Assembly: GCA_943735955.1 (NCBI GenBank) | Contig: OX030958.1 | Span: 5,410,626 to 5,474,625, forward strand | Reading direction: 5' to 3' | From: Piscicola geometra | Taxonomy: Eukaryota; Annelida; Clitellata; Hirudinida; Piscicolidae | DNA length: 64,000 nt | Shown: positions 1 to 13,400 of the stretch, piece after piece | Position numbering within the stretch: the stretch's first letter is position 1 | How the letters are laid out: every line of letters begins with the position of its first letter | The notes under the pieces: generated by a model | Databases searched by the model: none | Seen by the model: the letters and a program-made list of their open reading frames with translations, nothing else | What the model was told of the DNA's origin: nothing | Position numbers and translations under genes: made by a program

Positions 1-3000
1 TCTTAATAAAAACGCTATAAATCTCCGTTAAAGATATAAATTAAAACTATAAATTTCACTTCTGTTAAAATGAGAAAAAATTTGTTTATATTTTTATTAC
101 TTATTCGAATTCAGTAATACATTTTTTTATGTCTCACTTTTGCTTTTTTTTGTTTAATATTATAATTAAATTTTCTAAGAAGATTATTCGACAAAAAACA
201 TTTTTATTGGTATTTTTCGGAAATTCTTTTTACTTTACTTAAAATTATTAATAAATAAAACAATAATAATGACTTTAAACAAATGACATTAAAAAACTAT
301 TTTATAAAAAGGCCACAACATTTTTATGTCAAAGATGTGAAAAACAAAAATTATTAATGAAACAATTTTCTTTCAAACAAAACTTGAAAAAATCTGTTAA
401 ACAAAAATGAGAACTTCAAAGATAACTGTTCGAAAAATGATGAAAAGTAGTATTTCCAAAGGCTAAGGTGAGTGAATGATACTTCAGAAAAAGACTAAGA
501 AAAAGTTCATGACAAGGAAATAAATGAGTGTTTGTATGCTTGTGAGCGTGTCTGTGATGCTATGTTGCGGATAATGAAAAGATTGGATGATCCTAACGAG
601 TGTTAATAAAGTGTCATGTGTAGAACAATGCAAATTTTAGGGCGCAGACAGTCCGAAAATAAAAAAGAATCAATTGAAATATTCACTGTATCACGATAAA
701 TCTGCATTTAACTTGTTTTTGTCGATGTAATTTTGTTTAAAATTTTTAGATATAAATTTTGCAACCACTATTATCAACTGGTTACTAATGCAATCCCCTT
801 ACTTTATCTTCACCATCAAAACCATCACAATTGTTTTCCAACGCTATCACACACCCTTTTTTCTCAACTTTTTCTATTTGATGTTATCTTTATTCCTTAG
901 ACACTACTTATTTGTGGATATGCACCAAAAAAGATTTCAAAGTTTTATTTCCATTTTTATTGCTTTTTAAAATGAATAAAACGAATCAAAAGCTAAATTA
1001 TTTAAAATTAAATATATGAAAAGCTTCAAGTCTATTCATCTATTTGAACATATTTATCTCTTTATCAATTTAAATATATTTATCTCTTCATCTGTTTCAA
1101 TATATTTATCTCTTTATCAATTTAAATATATTTATCTCTTCATCTGTTTCAATATATTTATCTCTTTATCAATTTGAAGCTATTCATCTTTTCATCTATT
1201 TGAATATATTTATCTACCATAATCTGTTTTTAAACTAGTTAAACAAGACATTATACTTAAAACACATTTCAAAGTATTTTGAAGTCACGGGAAGATTAAG
1301 AGTAGGATACATGTTTGAAGAAGAATTAGTTTCCTACACTTTCCCTTTCTGTCTCAATTGTCTACTTGATTAACTATAAAATCAAAATTATTCCATTTAT
1401 TTTATATCTTTATAACCATTACTATCTTTTTAGTGATTTTATTATATCGTATCTTCTTGTAAAATTAAACAATACAAATAATATTATGAACATAATTGCA
1501 AGTAACTTAATTTGCAATAGTCTATTTCCTACATTAGCCTAGCTTTGAAACATTCGTATAATTCAAATTAATAACTAAACTTTCATTAAATGAAAATTAG
1601 AAAAAAATTCATATGAAGATCCTATTATTTTCAATTGATCAAAGTTTCAAATTATTTAAAGCTAAATTTATTGCTATTCAGCTATTTCTATGAATTTCGT
1701 GGATAAGTTTGATGCAAATTTATTTGATAAATCTCACAAATATACAATGATAACATTTAAATTTTTAGCCACATTATGAACAATTCTTGTGCGTTTTTTC
1801 AGTAGACATAATAATTTATGGTATCTATTGATATATAAAGTCAACATTGAGTAAATACGCAGTTGATATTAGGGCTCAGACGTATTTTTTAAATTTTACG
1901 AAAAACTTTATTTATTTAGTTATTTAACGTATATATTTTTTAAAAAATGGTAATTAATGTTATTTCCGATATTTTATACTTTAAAAAATGTGTAAATGAC
2001 GCTATTATTTTTTTATATAAAAATACACAGTCCGAAAGAAGCTCTCTTCTTTATTTACTTTTTCCTTGACATTCTAGAGTTATGAATGAGATGGTGTCTA
2101 ATAACGATTAACATTATTAATTGATATTAACGATCCTAATCAATAAACCCACAAGCATGTTCAATAAAGTTAATTCAAGTAAATGCCAGTAAATTCTACA
2201 GAAAATAATAAAGAGGATCTATTGATTAGAGAATTAAATGTCCCATAGAAACGTGTTATTCCTTTCAACAATTCTATCCCATTACTTCTGTAAGACGTTT
2301 GCATAAAGTAGGAAGCGTTAGAGTTTGTGAGGGTTTGAAGCTAATTTGATATTTCATTGAATGATGAAACCCAAGAAACATATGTTTTTTTTTAAATTGT
2401 TAGAAAAAATTTAAATATTTATATAACTGAGTAGAATTAATTGAAAAATAAATAAATACAAAATTCTTCAAGATCTCATTAAATGGGTTTAAGATATGGG
2501 AAGGGATCATTCATTGAGAGTAGCCCGAAAGTGTTCTATCGACTGTGCAGAATTAGTTCGAAAACAAATTGACCACAAAAATTTATCACTTTAAGCGTAA
2601 CCATTAATCTATCTGATATACTATCAACAAAATATTTAAGATTGAGTTATTTTCAAGCGGTTTGGTAAGACATAGAAATTAATGACTTTGAAAGAATAAT
2701 CATCAATCAGTCTAAATACAGCCCAACAAATGACCTATTTATTCATTAAACAGTATTTACTAAACTATCTACAATTTTATTTCGTGAGAAAACTATGATT
2801 TTAGTTTCAAAAAAAGTATATTTTTCGTAATCAAAAGTGTATAGTTAAAAAAAATGAAACTTGCCAAAAACCTATATATGTTTTTTATTCCTTGCTTTTT
2901 CTTGAAAAGAATCACATATTTTTATCTTCCATTACCATTAACAACTTTATCACGGAAATCTTTGTTTCATGTTTATACTTACTCCATTCGCTTATATTGT

Positions 3001-4400
3001 TTTTATTTTTAGAATTTTTTGCTTAATAATATTTTTTTCCAACTATTACGTTTTCTAAAACAAAAAGAAAAGTATCTATGCAATATGTATAAAGAAATTA
3101 AAATCGCGATTGTGTGTTAAATATATGCAATCTTCTAGAAGATTTTAACTCTTAATTTACATATTGTAAGCGTTCAAACATTTTTATTCTAAAGACTCTT
3201 CGACTTAACTGGAATTGTCAGTGAACAATTTATCAACCATTTTGAATTTAAAAATGTAGTTTAAAAAAATAATATGGAAAAAATTTGTAAAAGATTTTTG
3301 AACTAGAAAATATTTTGTTGGGAACACAAATACACGTAAATTCAAAGTCTCCACACACTGTTATTACTTTTGTACAAATCTAAAAGAAAGAATAACTTTA
3401 CTTGAAAGAGTTTTTAAGGGTTTCATTCATTTAGTTGATAAGAAAATATATAATTTAAGATTTGGAAAAACTATTGTATCGTTAAGGTTTCAACATTTTA
3501 TTAAACTAAAAAATTACAATTTAACAGTACGGACTTTAACTATGATGAAAAAAACTAAGAATACTTATGCGAAATTCGTCTAAAATGTTTTAATTGAAAT
3601 CGAACTTTCAAAAGTTTTGTATATAAAGATGAAGTTAATGGATCCTTTTAATATTTTCGCAGTGGCAATCTATACTACAAAAGGTTTGAAATCTTTTTAA
3701 AACAATATTTTACAATTATTCAAAGAATAAAGAAAAACAGTGTTTTAAATTCAAGTAATCCGTTTGAATATGAAGGCACTGTTTCGTGAAAGAAATAAGA
3801 TGACCAAATTCAAAAACTTGTATATATGTATGGACATATTTAAACTTGATCAATCAGTTCTAGAAGAATGTAATTTTAAAAGCGAATTTCGACTCAATTA
3901 CTTAATGAATGATGGCTTCATGAATATATTTGACTTACAAAAACTTCTTCAATGAATTTAACTTTCTTTCAAACACTAAGATTATATAAAAAAAATATAT
4001 GTCTGTCAGTATGCATTAGTATAGAACATTTTTAAAAGCTTTCGTATTTTAAAGTACATTTGCTCTTAGTTTTATTTTCAATTTAAGAAGGTTTAAACTA
4101 TTTTTTAAAATATATTTATGAACAATTTTGCAATTAATAATAATTTTAAAAAGGTTATACATTTTTACTTAACTAAAAGCTTTTTAATATGAAATTAACT
4201 TTAAACAGAAAGACAAATAAATACAAGTTACACCTTTTTTATCTACTGTTACTAAGTCTATTCAGGCTAATTTATCTTTAAATTTTCCAACTAGTTTTAT
4301 ATACTACGTTTTTAAACTCTAATTCAGTTTAATTTTTTTATACATAATTTTATAATATGATCATTATAACTAAACCATTTGTATAACATAACTAGGACTC
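1..4400. other. AT-rich region without a recognisable gene
   Basis: The stretch is very AT-rich and every open frame in it is short, with amino-acid content expected from AT-rich noise. I see no splice-flanked coding blocks like those that begin at 4,420. The region is downstream of the 3' end of the first metalloproteinase gene, so part of 4,070-4,420 is probably its 3' UTR. A candidate poly(A) signal on the minus strand (complement of tttatt) is at 4,071-4,076. Confidence 0.6.
1031..1217. repeat. AT-rich minisatellite, ~25 bp unit
   Basis: About seven imperfect tandem copies of a unit built on aatatatttatctcttt followed by atcaattt or atctgttt. Some neighbouring units form a higher-order pair of about 50 bp (the atcaattt and atctgttt forms alternate). 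Confidence 0.85.
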
Positions 4401-4419
4401 AATCAAGCTGGAAGCAATA

Positions 4420-7400
4420 TTACTTCTTCGGGGAAAAAGGCAAGTATCCACAATTTTTGCCCATCCAAACATTACTTGGTCGTGGGTACCCGTCCGCAAC
4501 TTTGTTTTTGTCAGGATCGTACTTGAAGTATCTTTAAAATAAATGAAATAATGAATATAAAAAAGTAAAAAAATTTAAATTGTTTTATAAAACAATAAAA
4601 CTAGAAACAATATATCCCTAACTATTATTAAATAAAGAATAAACAATTTTTTGCCAATTTTCTCATTCAAACATTGCTTGAAATTTCGAACTCACTCAGT
4701 TCCTTTGAAGAAGTACAAGTGTCGATCACTCACTTTTTTAAAAACAGTATCAAAGACAGAAGGAGCGTTTGGTAAAAACGTTCCTACGGGTATTGGACTG
4801 CTCAAATCAACTTCAAACGTTCTCTCATTCCAGGTCCATATATTTCCCCCCTTATAAAATAATGGAATTTATTTCTCGCATTTAGTTCAGAGATAGATTA
4901 ACAGATGTGTTGAAGAAACATGTAATTATATCGTAATTCTGCTTCCAACCCCTAAAAACCTTGACCAAGTAGACTGGGCCGGCATCATGCTTCACGAAGG
5001 CAGCTTCTATGTTCTGCATTGAAATCTTTTTTGACTTGACCAATTGGAAACCATAGTATACCCATACCATGTCGTCTAATGGGTTAAAATGTGCGTTAAA
5101 AATCTATGGAAGCTTAAAAAAACTAAACTTATTAAATATTCTAACATTTTCAAAAAATATGATATTGTTTTTTTTAATACAATAGAGTGACAAATTATTC
5201 TCCAAACTTTTTTCTGAATTTAAAAACTAAAACAGCTTGAGTTAAAACCAAAGAGCATTATTCAATTACCCTTTCTGAGAGTATAACTGATTAAAATTAT
5301 CATTAATTTGAATAAAACCCTAGATATTAAGTCAGCCAATGAATCTAAAAATCGAAAAAGATTAAGATCCACCTTTGAACATGTAGGTGTAATAAGTTCT
5401 CCACGAAAATACTACAGCCTCTACTCCAGCAGGTGCTTGTTGGTAAGCCGATGAAATTGAAGTTGGAAAACCTGGGTCAAGACCATAGTCACTCACCCTC
5501 CACCATTGATCCCCAATGAAAATATTCATCCTTTGGTCATGAGCTAGTCAAATGTGTTAGTTTGGTGGTAAGTTCAATAGCATGAAAACATTATTTTGTT
5601 ATTTTGAGGTGGTTGAGAGTCCAAATAGATTAATCGTGTCAGTAATTTTAGCATTAAAAAAACTTAAAGGCTATTGAGTTAATTTTCACACTTTCACAAA
5701 TTTCGAATAAAAATTACTTTGAGCAATTGCTTTGTAGCTCAATGAACACAGTCCAGTAGGGTCGTCTGAAGGAGAAGGGGCTTTATTGGTGGTAGTTGTA
5801 GTAGTCGTTGTAGTCGTTGTTGTTGTAGTAGTCGTAGTTTGAGGTCGTTGATCTACAATTCTAACTCCTAAAAATCATAAAAATTAGTTTTTACTTGTAT
5901 TTAAATAAACTTGAAAAGTTATTCTTTTTCATTTCAAATTCTCATAGATAATTTTATCACTTGATATTAAGCATTCAGGCTCCATAAACCAACCATAGAG
6001 CGATTGTGCGCCTTGAATATCATCAGGTCTGAGAGCGAAGTTTGGTTCGAATCCTTGATAGTAAGGGGCCATGAGGGATCCAGGAACCTGAGAGTGACCG
6101 AGTCCTATGGCATGACCTAGCTCATGGGCGGTCACTATGTGCAGATTAATACCACGATTAATGTTGTCGGTCCAGAATTCTTCGTTGTCGTAGTGGAGTT
6201 CACCACTCTCTGGAAAGTATGCATGCGCCAGCACGCCGTCTGTTGATAGAAAAGTGCAGATGTTTGAAAAGACTTAGAAACGTATTATGAAAGCCTGGAC
6301 GATTTCATTTATATTCATAAATATTTTTCAATATTCTGGTAAAAAATAAGTCTGCAGCTTTCAACTTTCTCAGTAACACTATATTTGATTGACAAGTCAA
6401 TGTATGATAAAATCTTTAATTTCATACTTGCACAAACTTGAAATTATAGTGTCTAATAATGAATGATTAATGCACCAACTAACTGGGGCCATCAAATGCG
6501 TTTTGAGAGCCATCTCCGTGGTCTCTGTACACAAACTTGAGATTAAGGTCAGCTTCACCGTCAGTTTCTTCGAAATTCAGAGGAACCACGTTGCTCCAGA
6601 GTTTGAATGCGTCTCTTATTGCTCTCCTATAGTGATGAATATGAAATGTATGAAGTAAGTAAGAATATCTCTTTGAATCATTGATGTAAAAGTTTGGTTT
6701 GAAGATTAGTTAGCTAAACGGACCTAGCAGATTTTATCTTCAAAAATTAAATATTCATTTATGTAAAGAAATTTAATTTAATGATAAAGAATGTGTTTAG
6801 ATCAATTACTTTATTTTCAAATATGAAAAAAGTGTTTCATACGAAGCTCTAGGGATTAGTTTAAATATATTATTATATTTTTTAAAAGTTAAACATTAAA
6901 TTCCAAAAAAATTTAGAGGTTTAACAAATTTGGTAAAAAAAGTTTTGAACAAACTTTTGTGTTTCTTGGTCCATAGTTCCATCATTCCAAAAGTTGTGCA
7001 TCTTCCACTTTAGGTTGTTTTTTGACCATTTGTAACCTTAATTTATGGAATTAAATAAAATATTTTTAAAAAGTTAAACAATTTTTAAATATAAATATTT
7101 AAAAATATTCATTTTCTTTCAAATAATTATAAAAAAACAGATATAGATGCAAAATTCAGAGTTTTTAGTAGTGAAGGATTAAAAGGGCTGATAAAAATTT
7201 ATTAAGACCCAGAGCGTGAAAGGCTTGGGGCTGAGTGGAATCATCTTGTGGGACGGCATCGGGAAAGCCACACCTGTCGCCATTTTTGAAAATATTAATG
7301 AAACATATTTAAACTTGAATAAGTTTATAATCAAACTAACTTTCGAAAAGCTTTTATATTATTATGAATTTATATTATATTATTATGAAATAAAATAAAC

Positions 7401-10400
7401 AACAATTTTTGTATGAAAAATAAAAACGTTTAATTTATTAATAAAAAATTGACCTAGGCTTGAGAAACATAGCTTTGGCAGTGTCGGTATCCAACATTCC
7501 TGAAGGTTCTATGTTGTATATCTTTTGAAATAATCTGAGAGTTATTCAGGTTTAATATGTGTTAGATAACTTCAAAAAATATCATTTATTAAGTTAAAAA
7601 AAGTTGTCTACATTTGTTTTTTTTTTATAGAAATGTCAAATAAGAAACTGTTTTTAAATTTCTGAATACTGCGCAGATCTGCTTTATTCAGTAATGGAAT
7701 GTTTTATTGACTTGACTTTTTTGAACGTCATGTCTTAACCAAAGTTTCGCTAGCAATAAACTGTTGGATACTTTCAAGATTAAGCATTTATTTTGATGAT
7801 TTTGGCTCAAGCGAACGTTCTCTTTTTAAAATGATAAATTTTGTAAATATAACGTGGTGAAAATGCATTAAACTGTAATTTTTATGAGATTAGTAATGAT
7901 AATGATCTCAAATTGTTTAGAAATAATTATCTCTCAATGTAATTAAAAGATACAAGAGCCCTACATGTTTTATAGTATAAAATGTTCATGCAATTTGTAT
8001 TATAAAAGTATTGATGAGTGTAATTAAATTAATATAAAAAGCAAATGCTATTTTTTATATTTTAATTATACGTGACTTCGTTTAAAAACTAAATTAAGAA
8101 AAATTGCCAAAATTTTAGCACTTAGAAACAACACTTTTTATATTCAAAAATCATAAAAATGCATTGAATGTGTTGTAAAAACATCTTAACTAAATCATTT
8201 ACTTCAAGGCCCTCTTCTGAGCTTTCTTATCGTGAAGACTTCCGGGCTTCATTTTAAGCAGGTATCCGTATTTCTCTAAAAATGCCTGTGTAATTTTTTT
8301 TCTTCTATTTTTTAGCTAACTATCTGATGAAACTTCAATGGATAAACCATAAGAGGCCACTTACAATTGGGGTGTTCACTTCATTTTTTCCTATCTTCTT
8401 CGTTCTATGGAAAAATATTCATGTTAAAGGTTAAGATAAATAATTATTTTAAATAATATAATTTTTTTACTTTTTCACTTAATTTCAATAATCTACAGTT
8501 ATGCTTACGCATTGTTGTTTTCCTCCAAGTTCTGAAACAATTAATTTCAATTGAAAGGTTATAAATCTATTTAGTTTTCAAACTTCTCAATTTAAAATGA
8601 TTGTCTTTTTGACTATTTAAAGAAATATTCAATTTTTAAAAAAATGAGAAAAAGAATAATTACTTTTATATAATTGAACTTAATAAACTCAAAAAACTTG
8701 GAACACAAAAAATATCTAATCTATTTTCTAAAACCCTATTTTAATTATATTTTTGTGTTTCTTCATATTTTCAATATAAAAATTCTAATTTACCCTCTGT
8801 GGTAAGTACAGATCATCAGCATCTTCTTCCTCAATACCCTTTAACCAAAAAGTTTTTATAAAACTGATTTTTTGGCGGTGATTGTCATGGTGGTGTGGGT
8901 GAGGTTGGATTATTGAGGTTGGTTTTTTTAATAAATATTTAGATTGATGCATATACATATATTGGTAGTGGTCAAAAACCGTTCTATTTAACAAATTTAT
9001 TTGAAAAACGCTTTTGAATAAGATAAAAGCGCTATATAAATGCCTGTGATTGATTGATTGAACAATTTGTTTGAATAAAATTAATAAAATCAATAAAAAT
9101 TTAGACTTTTGAATTGTTCAAGCCATAACTTAATAGAAAATTAACTTTTTTCACAAGGCATCTGCTTTAAAGTTGGATAATAAAAGTCTAGCTTGCTTTG
9201 AAAACATTTTTTCTTAGAAAACTTTCGTTAAATATAGTTAATACTATAACTATAAATCTCAATCCAAAGAATCGATTGTTATTGAAATAATACTTGGTTA
9301 ATTTTCACCCTAGTTTTTTAAATATTCGTAATATCTTATAAACAATATTTATCATAAATATACATAATTGTTTTAAGTTGTTTAAAAGTTTCCCAAAAGC
9401 ATTCTACTGGAAAATCTTAATTTTTCTAAATTGTGTTACATGAAATGAAATAATAAAGCTATTTTATTGTTTATAAAAAAATTTTTTTTACATATTCAAA
9501 CTTCATTAGTTTTCTTTAAATTTCATATAGAAAAAATTTATACAAATAGGAATTTAAATCCAGGATAGAAAAATTTAATTTATGAAACTTACCCTCTGCG
9601 GTAGGTACAATTCGTATGCATCATCATCGTTAGTTACGCTCTGTAGATTCAAAGATTAGTCAGTTATTTATGCAGTTTTAGTATTTTTGACTACTGTGTT
9701 AAATGAAATAAATAAACGAAAAGTAGTTTTAAAAAAATATATAAATCAAAATTGATATATCTTTAATTTATTTTATATATAGAAAAAAGATTTACATAAA
9801 AAAATTAGTATGAAAAACGTTATAATTGTAACCCACTCTTTGTGGCAGGTACAATTCGTAGGCATCATCATCGTTAGTCACGCTCTGTGGATTCAAAGAT
9901 TAGTCTTTTAGTTTTGCAGTTTTAGGATTTTTGACTTTCTGAAGATTGTGTTGAATGAAATAAATAAAAGAAAAATATTTTTTTATAGATATAAAAAATC
10001 AAATGCTTTTTTATTATTATATACATATTGTATTCGTTACAGGCAATGTGTTCAATTATATAATCCACGGAATGCCTAAAATTTTTATGCAATGCATGGA
10101 ATGTGTTTTAGTAGTTTTAATCAGTTCAATAGTTCATTGCAAAAAATTAAAAATGAATCGCTTTTTATTAAATAAATCATAAAAAAAACCTCTTAAAGTA
10201 CAATTTTATAATATCTTGTCTACAGTTTCATAGTTTATTGCAACGTGTTAAAAACTTTATTTTAAAAAAATGTTCAATACTTTGTTTTAACATTTAGTTC
10301 ACAATTTAAGAGCATTTTATTTGATCGATCTTAAAAAATTCCACAGAATGACTGATTGAATCAGGCATTCTGTGGATTGCCTACTTTTACACATTGCCTG

Positions 10401-13400
10401 TAGCACATGTATATAATTTGCTTTTTATTTGTATTAAAAATTATTTATGAAAAACGTATTTTTGAAAACCACCCTCTGTGGTAGGTACAGTTCGTAGGCA
10501 TCATCATCGTTAGTCACGCTCTGTGGATTTAAGCTAATTTTGTAACTTTTTTACTTCAGTGTTTTGAAGTTATTGGTTTGATTTCTGGTGTTTGAAAAAA
10601 TAGATTATTTCTTTTTTTATCTTTTTGAAAATTAATATTTTTAATAGAATAACTAACAATTATTTTGATTAAAATGTGGATGAAAAGGTATGTTCGTCAA
10701 GTTAATTATACGTAATTGACGGTTACCTTCTTTGCCGCATGATATCCGGGATTCCTTAATGGAGTTCCCGTTCTGTAATAGATATTTTGAAGTGGTATAG
10801 TTCTGAATAGGATGCTTACAAAGTGTCAATGAGTCTGGCAAGAATGAAATTTAAACAAGATTATAAATAATTTTAACTAATAATAACGATTTAAACAAAT
10901 TTACATTATTGAATTTAAAATAAAAAACTTTTATTAAAAAGAAACAAACTTTTTCAGACCCTTGACCAAACCTCTCTGAAAATTTGCAAACGATAATGAA
11001 ACTATGCTATAATTTCTTTAGCAAATACTCTCATTCATTTGGTTAGATAAACTTGATACTGTGGTTTAACTTCTATTCTTCTGAGTTACGTTCGGTTAGA
11101 AGATAGTGGTGACATTGTTGAAGACATAATATTTTTCTGAAACTACCTCAGCAAATAAAAAGATTTACAATTTAAAGGTTTGAAAAAATTATATAACTGC
11201 AAAATAATTGATTAAAGCAAATGTTCTTCACAGATGTGAAACGGTATTTCTTCAATAAAAATAAATAAAAACAGAAAATTTTTGAACGTTTTTAAATCCT
11301 TGTGAATCGCTTCGAGTGACATCAAACCTCGCATATATTTTCTTGTTAGCAATTAAAATCGGGTTTATCATTTCATTAATTACACAGAGGCAAAAAAAAT
11401 TTTTTTTTCTTTCTTCTGAACTTTCTAAACTGATTTATACAGAGTTTTAGCTGCTGATTTCAAAAATGATTTCAATTTTTTTTATCAGATCAAGTTTTTA
11501 AGCTATTTTAATTTTAAAAAATTGATATTTTCAATGAAATTTCTCTGACATTGTTGCGGGTTTTTCATATTTTTATATTACTATTTTTTAGAGTCTGTTT
11601 TAAAACCACTCGAAAATGATTTTTCTACTTAGTTGATAATTTATGATATTTTTCATTTTGCATGGTACTAATTCTTCTCGTATTGGCCAGTCTTTCTGTG
11701 TGTAATGGTGAGCTCTGTCTCGACTATCCCACATGCACAAAAAACCTGGGTATTTTGTAAAACCTGACTATTGTCCCAACAAAATGTTTACCATTTTCAA
11801 GTCAACACAAACTAACCATTTATGCTGATCATAACATATTTTGTGTAATACATATTTTATTGCTTCTTGCTTCTCTTTCAAAATAATTGAATGAGCTATA
11901 GGTATGGATGCAAACTGGTTACCATTATGTAATAGAACGCATTTCAATGATCTTTTGCTACTGTCAATAAAAAACCTCCAATCTTTAGGCTCATACTGCG
12001 AAACTCCAAGCTTGCACAAAAGTGGTGCAATATTTGAGCATTACACTAGGTCTTTCTCATCACTTTCACTGTCTAGTTCAGTGGGAACAGGTACAGGAAT
12101 GTCGTTGCAATGAGCAACTGGACAGACGTGCTGATTCCAGATCAGGATATTCAAGACTATTTCTGTTATTTCTATTAATTCTTTTCACATCAACAGCACA
12201 AAAATAACGGTCATTAGCACGGTTTTTTGGTTCCCTCCAAACCATAGGAATACCAAACTTTAAGCTAGTCATCTTGCCTTTGATCCAACGACGCAGATTC
12301 TCTGTGCATGTCTTGCACACCATGTGTGGAGCCCAATTTTTATCTTGGTCACCAAGCTTAAATTTAAAATAGCTGTGGTAAGCCATCTTTATGAAATCGG
12401 TCTCTGGATTTCTGTTAGAAAGTAGAGTATCCTCACCGCATATATAACAAAAAACGTCTGGGTTGTTTTGGCAATGCCTTCTAGCTTTTTTCATTTTATC
12501 TACTAAATATTTGAATTTCAGAAAGAAAAAAAAGGGCTAAAAAACAACATTAAATATTCTTTATATATGAACAATAAAGAAAACGGTCACGTGACCATAT
12601 ATAAAAAAGTTGATCTGATTTAACAAAGAGAATATCATTTTTGGATTCAGCACTATAAAATTATACTAAATGCATCAAAAAACCTTTGACAGAAAATTTT
12701 GTGTTTTCCAGTGTTATGATTATAGAATCATAAATTTTGAATTTTATAATAAATTGATTGGCATTGGGTCCACATAACTTATGAAAAGGTTCCTGGTGTT
12801 CTCTAGCTTCAAAAGGTTTAAAAGTACTTTTTTATTTATATGGATGACAGTTGGTTTTAAACTAATTATACTTATACTTTATTTACCTTTTTTGCATATG
12901 GATATTGCCGATTCACAATTGGTTTTTCTTCTCTGTTATTGAATTGTTACACATATTTTTAAGTTGAAGTAATTGGGGTACAAGTGGTGGAATATGAAGT
13001 TTAGTGATGCTTTTAAGACAATTAATTGAAAATGATGAGTTTTATCGAAAACTAAGTTTTATGTAGTAGTGAATATATTTCATTTGATGAAACTATACTT
13101 GAGTATTAGGTAATAATTTTTTCAAAATAATATATTTTCAGTAAGTATAAAAAAAAACTAACCCTTCATGAAGCTTGCCAAGCCCTCTCTTTAAAATCAT
13201 TAATAAAATTATGATAACCATGTTATAATTTTATCCGCGAAACGAATAGTTCAAATGTAAAATCAATCATCAGTAAAATTAATTATCTAATATACGTATA
13301 CTTAATTTACCTTTTTTGCATATGGATATTGCCGATTCACAATTGGTTTTTCTTCTCTGTTATTGAATTGTTACGTGTATTTTTTAGATTGAATAATTTG

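Noticed and set aside
1031..1217. Possible CRISPR-like array
   Set aside because: The units are directly abutting imperfect AT-rich repeats without unique spacers, in a eukaryotic context; it is a minisatellite.
4651..4857. 68-codon plus-strand frame
   Set aside because: Antisense to a hemopexin exon of MMP-1 (4696-4850).
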